Origin: Botryosphaeria dothidea | Taxonomy: Eukaryota > Ascomycota > Dothideomycetes > Botryosphaeriales > Botryosphaeriaceae | Assembly: GCA_011503125.2 (NCBI GenBank) | Contig: WWBZ02000033.1 | Location: 3,286,001-3,350,000, forward strand | Direction of reading: 5' to 3' | Length of the DNA stretch: 64,000 nucleotides | Part shown: piece after piece, positions 34,906-45,616 of the stretch | Position numbering within the stretch: position 1 is the first letter of the stretch | How the letters are laid out: each line of letters starts with the position of its first letter | Notes under the pieces: generated by a model | What the model saw: only the letters and a program-made list of their open reading frames with translations | The model's database searches: none | What the model was told of the DNA's origin: nothing | Translations under genes and position numbers: made by a program

Positions 34906-36015
34906 ATGTGGCTTCTTCCGCACGAGCGACCACAGCGCCCGCCGCCCACCACGCTTTATGCCTTTGGTTCCAATGGCTCTGGACAGCTAGGCCTCGCTCA
35001 CACTGACGATGTGTCGGAGCCGCAGCCCGTTAAAGAAACCGAACGCTTTCGAAATCAGCAGCCAACGCGGATGGCATCTGGTGGTAACCATACCGTCATA
35101 CTAACATCTGAGTGCGAAATAATCGCCGCTGGAGACAATACAAACGGACGCATACCGTGGCAGAGCTTGTCTCCAACAACCCGTGCTTTCACCGACAGCA
35201 TCATCCCAAGATTACCTACACCGCCCTCCATTAGGCTTTGCGCAGCTACATGGGAGGCATCCATTCTTGTGTCCGAAGATCGCATGTTGAGTTGCGGTAC
35301 AGGTAACCATGGAGAACTGGGCCAGGGAGATAACATCAAGGAATCACCTTGGCCGCAGAGAATACCAAAGTTTCCTCCGCCAGACACTCGCGTGGTTGAC
35401 ATCGCCGCCTGTATGGGCCATACTGTAGCGATCCTTGACAGTGGAGAAGTCTATGGCTGGGGAAACGGACGGAAGGGACAACTGGGTGAGCCTGCTGGAA
35501 TCGTCTGGTCACCTCGGAAAATCGAGGGCATACCCTTCCATGCGGTCCGCGTAACGTGTGGACGAGAGTTCACTTATGTCGCTGGTCACCCTCGCGAGGG
35601 TACGCACATTGTGCTTGGTTCAGACAAGTACTCCGTGAAGTCGGGCGCACCTGAGAAGATCACTGACTACATTGACATTGGATCTGGTTGGAGCAGCATT
35701 TATGTCCTCCTCAAATCTGGCTCCATCGTGGCATGGGGACGAAACAATCATGGCCAAATGCCCCCGAAAGATCTGCCTCCCATTGATTTCATGTCTGCAG
35801 GAAGCGAACACGTCCTTGCGAGGACCAAAGACGGCAAAGTTGTAGCATGGGGCTGGGGAGAGCATGGAAATTGTGGAAAGCCTACCGATACGTCTGGCAA
35901 CGTAGTCGATAGGTGGAACGAGATACCCGTTAAGGGCAGGGTTAAGATGATTGCTTCTGGGTGCGCCACAAGCTTCGTAATCACACAGGAAGAGGAAGAT
36001 GCCGCTGGAAAATAA
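34906..36015 (+). CDS. RCC1-repeat (ATS1-like) protein (369 aa)
   Basis: A beta-propeller built of RCC1 repeats runs from TLYAFGSNGSGQLGLAH through CGTGNHGELGQGD, YGWGNGRKGQLGEP, AWGRNNHGQMPP and AWGWGEHGNCGKP, about six blades. Length and repeat spacing resemble yeast Ats1, a tRNA-modification (diphthamide/wybutosine-type electron transfer) regulator, rather than Ran-GEF RCC1, which is longer and carries a nuclear tail. The start at 34906 places the first blade near the N-terminus. An in-frame ATG at 34750 would add 52 residues of poorly conserved, basic sequence. No intron is needed. Function beyond the fold is inference. Confidence 0.9.
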   Translation: MWLLPHERPQRPPPTTLYAFGSNGSGQLGLAHTDDVSEPQPVKETERFRNQQPTRMASGGNHTVILTSECEIIAAGDNTNGRIPWQSLSPTTRAFTDSIIPRLPTPPSIRLCAATWEASILVSEDRMLSCGTGNHGELGQGDNIKESPWPQRIPKFPPPDTRVVDIAACMGHTVAILDSGEVYGWGNGRKGQLGEPAGIVWSPRKIEGIPFHAVRVTCGREFTYVAGHPREGTHIVLGSDKYSVKSGAPEKITDYIDIGSGWSSIYVLLKSGSIVAWGRNNHGQMPPKDLPPIDFMSAGSEHVLARTKDGKVVAWGWGEHGNCGKPTDTSGNVVDRWNEIPVKGRVKMIASGCATSFVITQEEEDAAGK

Positions 36016-37686
36016 TAAAGATCTCGCAAAGGAAAAAAAATGAATGGATGGTTCACGATACGGATAATTTGACCGAGATTATTGAATGCACGAGTTTGGT
36101 CACAATAGATTGAGTCACCTACCTAGAATTTTATTGACAAGACTTGACATTGGCATTTGCATCGGCAGGAACGGATTTTCGTGACGCCTCGCACCCGGTA
36201 ATAAAACCTCAAGTCTCTTCTGAATTTTGTACTTCGAGAAATACCGTCATGAGATTCGATCGCTTATGAGTACAACAAAGATTCATCGGGTGAACATCAT
36301 TGAAATGCGAATGATACAGTTGTGGAGAGCAGTCACTTCTGTATTCTTATCGTCCGGTGTCGTCGAAAATATCCTAAATTGTCCGGCGGAGGTTGGTCCG
36401 GGTTTCCAAATTCTCGCGTTTGATCGACACCTCAGAAGCGGAGGGACGCGACTGCGGATCCGCGAACAACGAGTCATGGCCCCCAACTCGAGAGGAGCAG
36501 TAAGTTGACCTGAGCCCGTAGCCAACCTGATTGAAGTCAACGGCAATGACAGGCGGGAAGAAACAGCGGTCATGGCAAAGTTGGTACGCCCATTGAATGG
36601 GGCTAGAACATCTCACTACCCACAAGTCAAAACATCTGATCCGGGTGCCACGACTGTCCTTGTTGTTCGTCACTTGACCTGTCGTCGTACCAAGTGCCGT
36701 CTGGATGCATGCTTAGCTGAGGCGTAAAGCCATTGGAGGCCCCAGTCTTACAGGGTGCACTGCTGGCGCCTGGCGGTGCTCCGGGCTCACCCTGTACCAT
36801 CATTCTCAATTGTCCTGGTCCACCCGCGGACGGGGACCGTTCAAGATCTCGCAACAGCGCTTCCTTCTTGCATGAAGACGAAGCAGATTCCTAACAAAAC
36901 GGCCTCGCGGGTGACGGCAAGTCTCAAGCTAGTCTGATGTGGAAGGGCAGCGAAAAGCTAGTCTAAGGTACAGTTCCCCACCCAGGCGCCCCAGAGTCTG
37001 CAAGCCGCGCTGCCACCACTATGACGCAAAGCCGCATTGAAATTTGAGCCGCACGAGTAAGAGGGGTCTGAGGGCTCGGCAGGACGGGTAGCGGCCACTC
37101 GAACGGGCACCCAGAGGCATTCAGAACTCGGCACATGCGCAGTGGCCTGTTCTGGGAGCAGAGGCGGGCGAGGGTACTTGGCTGAGTTGGCGCAGAGTGT
37201 CTTGCCACGGCTGGATAGGGCAAGTCAGCCATCCCATCACAATGCAGACGCGCTCCATAACACCACAGAGGCGTGCCATTGGGCGGGATTGACGCAGCTT
37301 CTTCGGCAGCGCTACGCACAGCCCGGGTGGTGACAGAAAACGGTCCGGCCGAGGGCGGGAATATTAAGGTTACTGCACAAGGTACCGCCTGGTCGGCCGG
37401 CTGGGCGCGCGCGAGCGAGCAGATGACCGCGAGGGCGCAGCAGAGCGACAGCACCTTATCGTCATCAGCGCGAGAGTGAAGCACGTCTGGAGCAGGCCGT
37501 GGGCGGGCAGCAGCAGCAGCAGCAGCAACGCAGCAACGCAGCAACGCAGCAGCCGTTGTGTCCCGCTGCTCGGGTCGCGCGTGATTCTTGCTGGGGGATC
37601 TCGGCGGCTGGGCTACGCCGCCCGACAGGCTACAAGGGGCAGCCGCCTCGGGACTTTACACCACAACAATAACCAGCAGCTCTGCG
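36016..37686. other. Intergenic region and probable long 5' leader of the FAR1-like gene
   Basis: This 1.67 kb lacks recognisable genes. A CAG/CAA-rich tract lies at 37508-37553. A 96-codon upstream frame (37476-37766) overlaps the proposed start of the next gene and could act as a uORF. Confidence 0.45.
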
Positions 37687-38824
37687 ATGCCGAACAAAGT
37701 ATGTCCCCCAAACACACACGGGCTCTGGCAAGACGGCCTCTGATCGCAGCCAGCAGGTCCGCCTGAACCCCGGGCACCACCCCAAACGAACCACCCCGCG
37801 GCGTAGAGCGAACCAGCATGCGCCGCCTCCGTACGGCAGCGAGCCTTTCGTTTCCACGCAGGCACCGCCTATGCAAGCAGGAGTCTCGATGCCCGCCGCA
37901 CATCCATACCAGCCCACCATGATGCCCGCCGCCGCACACTACCCCCCTCCGCAGCCTCACCCTCCTCCAACCCACCCGGCCCATCCTCTGCACCAGCTGC
38001 AGACCCAGCCCTCGCACCACCCGCACGCGCCGCCGCCGCAGCCGCAACCCCATCAACCCCAGCAGTCCGACAGCGACGAGCAGGACCACCACCGCCGCCA
38101 GAGCCACCAGCAGCATCACCAGCAGCATAACAATGCCCCGCCCGACCTCGACATCCCCACGCCCCGCGAGGGCAGCACCTACGCCGACTTCGAGGCCCTG
38201 CGCTTCGCCGTCAACAGCTGGGCCCTGCGCGACAAGTTCCTGACGCGCATCCACAAGAAGGACCAGACCCGAGCCATCTACCAGTGCCGCCATTTCATGC
38301 AGGGCTGCCCGTGGAAGCTACGGGCCACAATCAACAAGGACACGGGCGTGTTGACCGTGTCGTCGGTCGTCGCCAACCACACATGCAGTCGCGACATCTA
38401 CGAGGATGCCGACGGCAAGCCCAAATACGCGAAGCGCGGCGTGCAGCACACCCAGCGCTGGGTCAAGGACGTCATCACGCGCGCCGGCTTCCATGTCACC
38501 ATGGACACGGAGCCGCGCGCCATTGTCGACTTGATTCGGGAGCGCTTTGGCGAGGAGATCACGGAGCGTTTGGCTGCCAAGTCGAAGCAAAGTCTGCTCG
38601 AGGCCCGCGGCGAGGCCATGCCCCGCCGGCCCAGCCACAAGCAGCCTGGTGCTGGGCCCAACAACACGGACATGAACGACCGCCAGCGCGATATGCAGGT
38701 CGCGATGGAAGAGTCGAGACGCGCTGATCGCATGGTGCGGGAGCAGCAGGTACAACAGCAAGGCGTGCAGATGCAGGCTGTGCAGCAACAGCAAAACATG
38801 GTCGCTCACCAGCAGCAGCAACAG

Positions 38825-38868
<44 letters not shown>

Positions 38869-39385
38869 GCAGCAAGCTCTTGGGTTTGATCTGGATGGGC
38901 ACGGCATGAACGGAGACCCGTTACCGTCTGCCCCTTCTCAAAACCAGAATGAGCGGCCCTTCGTGTTTGAGAGCGGTGTGCGTGTCATTGGTCCTGCGAG
39001 TCCACCACGCACATCGCAACGTCGCCAGACAATGCCTGCCACTACATCATTGTCGGCCACTGATTACACCTCCTACAATACATCAAACAACACCAATGGC
39101 TTTGGCAACCTAGGTGGTAGTGCTGGGCCCGGCCCGTCAGCTTCGACCGCTTCGAGCACGACGGGCAGGGCCTCGGCGCTCCCAGTCTCGCCAGCCCTAG
39201 TCGAGCAGCGTCCTTGTCCAAACTGTTCTGGCTCAGGCATGGTGCGAGCCAATGCCGCCAACAACAGGACTAGTGGCGGCAACGAAGATGATACTGACGA
39301 GTTGACTCTGCTGCAGAAGCAGGTCGCGCTGCTAGGAAAACAAATTGCTCTGATGCAACGGCGCCGTGCCAATGGTGCTGGATGA
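37687..39385 (+). CDS. Polyglutamine protein with FAR1/MULE (WRKY-GCM1-like) zinc-finger DNA-binding domain (511 aa)
   Basis: The core is the DNA-binding domain of Mutator-like transposases and FAR1/FHY3 factors: STYADFEALRFAVNSWALRD (about 109), then zinc ligands Cys146, Cys153, His177 and Cys179 around CPWKLRATIN and VVANHTC. No DDE catalytic domain follows, so it is probably a domesticated transcription factor. Before the finger is a Pro/His/Gln-rich region. After it comes a 22-Gln run, a Ser-rich region, a CPNCSGSG pair and a C-terminal coiled coil (LTLLQKQVALLGKQIALMQ). I propose a 12-nt first exon, ATGCCGAACAAA (37687-37698), spliced over 163 nt (GTATGT..CACGCAG) to 37862. The conservative alternative is ATG 37871. 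Confidence 0.85.
38810..38875 (+). repeat. CAG/CAA repeat coding 22 glutamines
   Basis: An uninterrupted CAG run with scattered CAA codons lies within the FAR1-like gene. The length is likely polymorphic between strains. Confidence 0.95.
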
Positions 39386-40315
39386 CACAGAAAGGTCAGG
39401 TCATGGAGAGAACATCTCTCCCGCATTTCATAATTCGTCATAATGTCTGGTTCCACGGCAATACGGCGATCGCTCGACTCACGTCGTCGAGAAGGACTCT
39501 CAGCTCCGCCCTCGTCCAGCGTCGTCAGAGAGGTTGGTGTCTTTTCACGACGCTGGACATGAGCCGCTGAAAGCGCTAAGCGGGCGGTTCATCCCACCGC
39601 ACGCCCGACGTTTCCTTTATTTTCTTTTGAATACTGAAGTCTATTGGGCCAGGACCACGTGGGCGGGTGGCATGTATCTGGAGAGGTGTAACTCATGGGA
39701 TAGGTGGACTTAAGAAGCTCCGGAAAAGGAAAAACCACAACACGTGCGCGCGCTCACACACATATTATTCCTCCTCCTGATTTCGCCGTGGAACCCATAC
39801 AAACCCCCTTCTTGTGTACGATATTGGTGCTGGAAACCCCAACCGCTTCGATTTAGTAGGGAGAGACAGCAAGAGAGCTGAGAAAGTGGTCACAGCCACC
39901 AAAAAACGCACAGCACAGCAGCAACGGCCGGTTCTCAAGCGCTTTCAATCTGACGAATGGTTGATACATACGGGATGGTCACAGTTCTTGTTTTTTTGAC
40001 GGCCGTACACTTTGATTCAATTGGCGGTTGATCGGAGTTATTGAAGAAGAGCATTACTATTCGTCGTCCACTACCCCAAGAAACTCCAAGGAGGACCCAA
40101 TGCCAAACAACAAAGTGTGTGTCTAAGTTCCAAATCTTTCCTTCTGCCCACCTTGAACAACGCCCCCAAACAAAAATTAAGCCGTGGGTATCATCCATCC
40201 TTCATGCCTTTTCTGCCGTCCAATGCTTACCTCCCCGCCGAGAGACAAGACAATACAACACCCCTTTCCAGTCGTGATGATGCTAGACCACACACGTCTC
40301 TATGATGCTGACTGC
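39386..40315. other. Intergenic region between convergent genes
   Basis: The FAR1-like gene and the kinesin gene run towards each other, so both 3' UTRs lie in this 0.93 kb. Nothing else is recognised. Confidence 0.4.
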
Positions 40316-42756
40316 TCAATCACTGTCAAACGGGTCATTCTCCACCTCCCACCTCTTCTTCCCCAGCACGCGCTGCTTCCTTGCGCCGGGCAAGACGTTC
40401 CCCCTGCTCACCGTGCGGAACGGCAGCGATGCCTTCGGGGTCAACGTCGAGACGCCGCTGGCCGCGCGGCTAGCAGCGTGGCTCTTCGACGGGCTGCGCA
40501 TCTGCTGCTCGCGCTGCAGCAGCTCAACCTGGCGGCGCAAACGATCATTCTCGTCCTCCAGGTCCCTGATCCTGCCCTCCTGCTCCGCGCTGCCCCTCTG
40601 CTGCTCATCCTCGCCATCATCCTCGTGGACCTCGATGCCCTTGGTCAAGATCTCGACCTTGCGGTCCCAGTGCTCGTCCTTGCGGTCGGCCTCCTCGTCC
40701 CAGCTGGCCTGGTACCGGCGCTGCAGCGCCTCGAGCCGGCCCTCGTACTCGGCGTACAGCTCCTCGCGCAGGCTGGCCTCGACCTCGAGCATTTTCTCCT
40801 CGGCGGCGCGCCAACTGGCTTCGGCCTGGACGCGGCGGGCGCGCTCCTCGCGCAGTTGCAGGTGCAGCACGTCGACCTTGTCCGTCAGGCGCGCCACCTC
40901 GTCGAGCGTGTTGTCGAGCTGCTCCTCGAGCGCGTGCGTCGCCGAGGGCGTCATGTGGCCGCTGCTGCTCTGCGCGGTGCCGGGACGGGTGGTGCTGTGC
41001 GCGGTGCCGATCTGGATCGTCTGCGTGATCGAGGGCACGCGCGGGACCGTCACCTCGCGGGCGAGGGCCGAGTAACGCAGGATCTGCGAGGTGGCGTTGT
41101 AGTCGCCGAGCGGGTCGGCCGTGACGATCATGATGGCCTTCTGGGGGCTGCGGTGCTGTTGGGCGGCGTGGTGGCTGGTGGTGGTGGTGGTGGTGGTGGT
41201 GTTGGAGGGGAACGAGTTGGAGAAGAGCAGCTCGGTCAGCTTGCATTGGCGGAAGGGCACGACGTTGCGCTTGTTGCTGCTGCTGTCGTGGCTGATGTCC
41301 GACTGCATCTGCATGCATTGGCCCAGGTACATGAGGGACTCGTTGATCTTGCCTGCTTCCGCGAGCGTCTCGCCGGCGGTTTTGGCGTTGCGGGCACGCT
41401 CGGAGCCTGTGGACGGGCGTCAGTCATGCCTCCATGGTGATGGATAGAACAGGGCAGTAATTACCAGCAAGATCGCAGATGGTCAGGGTGCTGCTGCTCC
41501 ACGGACCCCTGGTGGCTCTGTGTCTCTTCTTGACCTCGACGCAGAAAAATCCATGGCTGCGCGAACTGACAGCGTTGCTGCCGGTGCTATTGACCTTTCT
41601 CTCCAAAAGACCCGTCTCCAGCACCATCAATGCCTCCTCGAGGCTCCCGCAAATGATCTTCTTGAGTCCTGCCACCTGTTTTCTGTCCGGGGACTGTTCG
41701 GTAGGTTTGAAGAGAAGAGCACGGCGGCGTCCTCCATTCATCAGCTTCGAGTTCTGCGAGGCACCAGTCAAGAGGTCGAAGATGCGGTCGTTGTAGACTT
41801 CGAACATGGAAACGACGATGGCGTATTCGGCGGTCTCATCGACGTCGATGGCTAGGTCGTCGGTGGGCGGGTGGCTGGGCATAGTCGAGATGCGAGGCAT
41901 GTGGTGACGCGGCTTGCTGGTGGTGCCGAGGAAAGAGCTGTTGCCGTCCTTTACAGTCGAAGATATCATCTTAGCAGCTGCACTACGTGTGACGCGAGCG
42001 ATGCCCGTGTTGGCGGGCTGGGTTGAAAGAAATTGCGACTTGATAGGAGATGGGTTGATTTGATTGCTAAGCTGACCGAGCTTCTGTACAAGATTGGGAT
42101 ACAAGCCTACTGATGTGGGGTGAGTGGGAGTGGATGTTGGTGAGCATACCAGTCCTGGTGTCTGCGCCCGCGATGGCGTCTGCGCCCGGGAGTTCGCAGT
42201 GTTGTCTCCGTAGAGAGTTTCCAGGTACAGCGAAGCAGGGAACATCTGTGCTTCGGACGCATCGGCGGCAGCGATTGAAGGGAAGGTAGAGGACGAGGTG
42301 GCCGGGTCAACGAGCAGGTCGCCGATGTTGGAGAAGAGCACGTCGAGGGCCATCTGTGTCATACCGCGCTCCATCTTAGAGCCGAGTATCGTGTGGCTCT
42401 GGCTATGGTCAGATTCCATGTTGAGGACTGCAGGCTGCGCGTACCTTTCCTGAGCCGGTCACGCCGAGGGTGGCCAGAAGACCGTTGCGGCCTTCTCTGC
42501 CCTCAGCTCCCAGCACGCCCTCGATGAGAGGAAGCATGCCGGTGCCCTCAAAGACATCGACCTGGGCGGCATCTTGCGCGAAGACTCTGGTGAAGGCGAA
42601 TCGCTCAACGGCCTTTTTCCTGCGGTCGTTCTCCGGCGGCTTGATGGTGATGTGGTCGGGGAACTCGTTCTGTGGCTGCTCGACGTCGAGGAAGCGGTCG
42701 CCAGAAGTGGCGGGACGGAGGCGGAGATAAACCTCGAAAAGCGACGAACTTGCCAT
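40316..42756 (-). CDS. Kinesin motor protein, kinesin-6-like (778 aa)
   Basis: The exons are 42756-42445, 42398-41465 and 41406-40316 (introns 46 and 58 nt), making 779 codons. The motor domain starts at the N-terminus (FEVYLRLRP). The P-loop is TGSGKSHT at about 100-107, split by the first intron. NAVSSRSHGFF (switch I, about 383) and DLAGSERAR (switch II, about 415) follow. A long Ser/Thr/Pro-rich insertion (about 130-255) sits between the P-loop helix and the EVYNDRIFDLL strand, the loop-6 position that is enlarged in kinesin-6 (MKLP/KIF20, S. pombe Klp9). An 8-Thr run (GGT codons on the plus strand) follows a loop near 490. The tail (about 560-720) is coiled coil and basic at the end. It is probably a spindle-midzone motor, by family inference. 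Confidence 0.92.
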
Positions 42757-43832
42757 GGCTGTGGCTACTGTGTGACGGAGCAAGTGGTGGTGGCCGCGAA
42801 GGAAGCCTTTTGGCTGGCTGTAAATACCCGTTGCCCCGACGACCACCTTGGCGCCCCCCAAAACGCGTCCCGCCGCGCGCGTCATCCACCCCGACCGCGT
42901 GAGCACTCAAACCCCACCAAGTGAACCAGTTTCTTTGACACAGCCTGCAGCTTCTTTCGATAGCCCACTAGTACTAGCATGCTCCAGCCATCGGCTCTGG
43001 AATCCTTCCTTCCGAGCCATGCTCCGCTTGAAAATTCGTCACAATCTCTCTTCTCTACGCTTCTCAATTGGATCTAGAATGTCCCTCCAAAGACCGTTCG
43101 TGCTGATGCTTTTCGATCATGTTTATGGCATTATTTCCTCCGAACCGCGCGTAATGGGAGGAACAGGCGCTCTCTACTTGCCAGGCTGAGGACTTCTGTC
43201 CCCTCCCAGACTGCTATGATATCAATTCGACGACACAGCTTCGCCGAATTCCGAAGTTCGTCTAAGAATTGCTGCTGCAAATACTAACCCGATGACTCCA
43301 TGAAGTAAGCTGAAGAGAGGAAGAGAGGAACGGTCTGTTCATGCTGTATGCCAGCTTGAAGGTTAGTACTCAACTGAACCCCGCTACTCCGTGATCTTAT
43401 CAATCAGAAAAGAGGGGTGAGTTTACTTTTGTATGAAGAAAGTTGGTAAAGTCACCACGGCCCTCGACGCAAATCCCATTGGATCGGGGAACCGCTTGGT
43501 GCGCTTATTCCACCATAGTGGTGAAAACCGTTATGCCTTCAAGAAAGATTTAGTCTACCTTTGTGAATCCCAGCTTAGCATGTTTGCTCCAAGCTACGCG
43601 TGGGCGAGCTTGAAGTGAGCAAAGTTTGCCTGGATCCAGAGTCTAAACAGTGAACGACGTCATTGAGGGCTTTGCATTTCACGGGGTTGCCAAGAAGTGG
43701 AGGAGGACAATGGTTGGTGTACATTCGCGTGGACGACTTCTTCCTCGAGTGCCCGCGCATGGCGGACAGTGCTCAACGAAAACCCCACCACACGAGTGGT
43801 GGTGTATCAACAGAGAGGATCTCTATTGATTC
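42757..43832. other. Intergenic region (kinesin promoter, 3' flank of the U2-like gene)
   Basis: Short frames only. The GC-rich part next to the kinesin start is probably its promoter. No coding feature is recognised. Confidence 0.4.
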
Positions 43833-44017
43833 GCGTCAGCCAGAAACAGTGCAATACTGGCGACACTGTGATCAGCGACATGAGCGGAGCTCAGCGGCCG
43901 CCGACCAGCTGCCAAAAACTAGTTTAACCAAGAAGAGGCCCCGTAGGACACGTCTTAGAGATTAAACTAAGAAGAACAGTCACTTCACTTGATCTAAGCC
44001 AAAAGGCAAAGAGAGCT
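43833..44017 (-). ncRNA. U2 snRNA-like gene with altered branch-point-recognition sequence
   Basis: U2 pairs with the intron branch site in the spliceosome. On the minus strand the RNA starts AGCUCUCUUUGCCUUUUGGC, the 5' end of fungal U2. It keeps UUAGAUCAAGUG, the U6-pairing segment, and CUGUUCUU. Stem IIa (43972-43967 with 43958-43953) has six perfect pairs. Stem IIb is GUCC(UACG)GGGC, closed by a stable UACG tetraloop. The Sm site AGUUUUUGG is at 43920-43912. Stem III (43911-43892) and stem IV (43864-43835) are intact, and stem IV presents the loop UAUUGCACUGUUU. The hexamer that should be GUAGUA reads GAAGUG (43986-43981), and the base after it is A instead of U. Structure is preserved while the pairing element is not, so it is either a variant U2 or a pseudogene. 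The 5' and 3' ends are approximate. Confidence 0.88.
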
Positions 44018-44058
44018 AGAGAAGAAAAGAAGGAGTGTTCGGTCGAGGAGGAGGGGGG

Positions 44059-44066
44059 TTTATATA
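44059..44066 (-). promoter_or_regulatory. TATA box (TATATAAA) of the U2-like gene
   Basis: TATATAAA reads on the minus strand about 42-50 bases upstream of the proposed RNA 5' end, a plausible RNA polymerase II snRNA promoter position in fungi. It supports this copy being, or recently having been, a real transcription unit. Confidence 0.65.
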
Positions 44067-45616
44067 GGCAGAGGAAGGGGATTTCGCATTAGCGTGCACG
44101 GGGCTTGCTTGCGCAACCAGACCATGGATCGACACTGTGGATGGAGAAAGCAGCAGACGGAAGTCCAAAGAACCAACTACAAGATGCGTCTTCGCCTGTT
44201 TGGCCTGGAATGCATGGAAATCGGCTCAGAGGCAGGCCCGAGCGCCTTCTCGCAATCACGATGGACCGCGCAATAAACCGCATAAGCAAAGAGTAAGAAA
44301 GGAGTCACGAGCCATGGATGATGTGGAAGACGGACAAAGTCCAATCCATAGGCTTTGACGATGGGGTAGCCATGACGAGCGGTCACTTTGCTCCGGTACT
44401 TGTCAATTTTGCTAAGAGGGGCATGAATCCTTTAAGGTGTAGGCTATGGACTTAGGATGATGATGTTCACCGATTGGCTTCGCCGATCACGCTTTTGGTA
44501 TGCTTGAGCTCAACTGGATCATCACACGGTTTCATTTCAGGCCCGTGGCATCAGAAGGCGCAAATTGATGGGGTTAGTTAATCAACCAACCCCATCAGCA
44601 CGGAGTAAGGCATCAAATGTATAAGCATAGCACAAAGTCTCATGTTAATCCAGTAGAAAGCCACCTTGAGCGGATAAGCTCTTGTGTGGGGCAACAAAAC
44701 GCAGTCCAGAACCAATGCCGGCGTCCTGCAAATTACCGTAGATAAACCCAAGCTACATACCGAGGTCTTCAGTACTAGAACTCAGCAGCATGTAGCTCAG
44801 TGTAAGAAGTAACCACTCCACAAGTTAAATCAAGATGTGTAACGTTCAAATTGTCTGAGAAGTGAAGTGTGGAAACTTATTGGAATACTGAGACCACTGC
44901 CCACGTTGAGAGAACAAAAAGACATCAGCTTCACAAGGGTCACCCTTCTACACATCTCGTATGCTAGACTGTAGGTGGATGGCTGTGTTCACGGGCGATA
45001 CGGAGATGTTCGTAAGTAATGTACAAAAATAAACGGTCCAGAAAGCATGTCTTGTAATCGCGGCCAGCCTTTCTGCAAGGGTTCTGCCGCCGAGCAAGCT
45101 TCAATGGCCTTATGACCTGCATCCGAGGCTGAATCGAACATACGGCTTAACCGGATGAGGAGCCTTAATTACCTCTATTATATGAACGCAGAGACTAATA
45201 CGGTGTTTCAATGGTCAATCGGGAGTGAATAGGCTTTTTACGGAAAGTACAACCTTACTAAAATTATCACCAACCACACCTCGACGGCACTACCCTACGG
45301 CGGGTTCCATCGCCACGCCTCGTACAAACATCTCTTCGACTGTGATGTTGGCGGCTCAAGTGACGGCATCTGCCCTGGGCTTTCTTGGCGCAAGAGGCCT
45401 CCCACTTTGACTTCATGTGGGGACGGCTTTGACTCTCGATCTCTATTCTTAGCTGTACTAAACAAAGACTACAAGAGAGACAGAGGGGGATATGTCGAGA
45501 TTATATATTTGGTCTACAGGTTGGCTCTTGTTGCAATTAATTATCAACATCACAACCTTTAAACTTACCTTCCGGGCCAAAAGAACATCCTCTCTACGAC
45601 ACCACATCTATCCAGC
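44067..45616. other. AT-richer interval without genes
   Basis: This 1.55 kb between the U2-like gene and the small secreted-protein gene shows no coding signal. A 30-bp near-palindrome (GATGGGGTT..AACCCCATC type) lies at 44567-44596. Confidence 0.5.

Noticed and set aside
37476..37766. 96-codon plus-strand frame as a separate gene
   Set aside because: It is Ser/Gln repeats from a CAG-rich leader, better explained as a uORF of the FAR1-like gene.
43433..43965. Short plus-strand frames around the U2-like locus
   Set aside because: They run through sequence explained by the minus-strand RNA gene and show no coding character.
44567..44596. 30-bp near-palindrome
   Set aside because: It is short, single and in AT-rich intergenic DNA, with nothing that ties it to a terminator or element.
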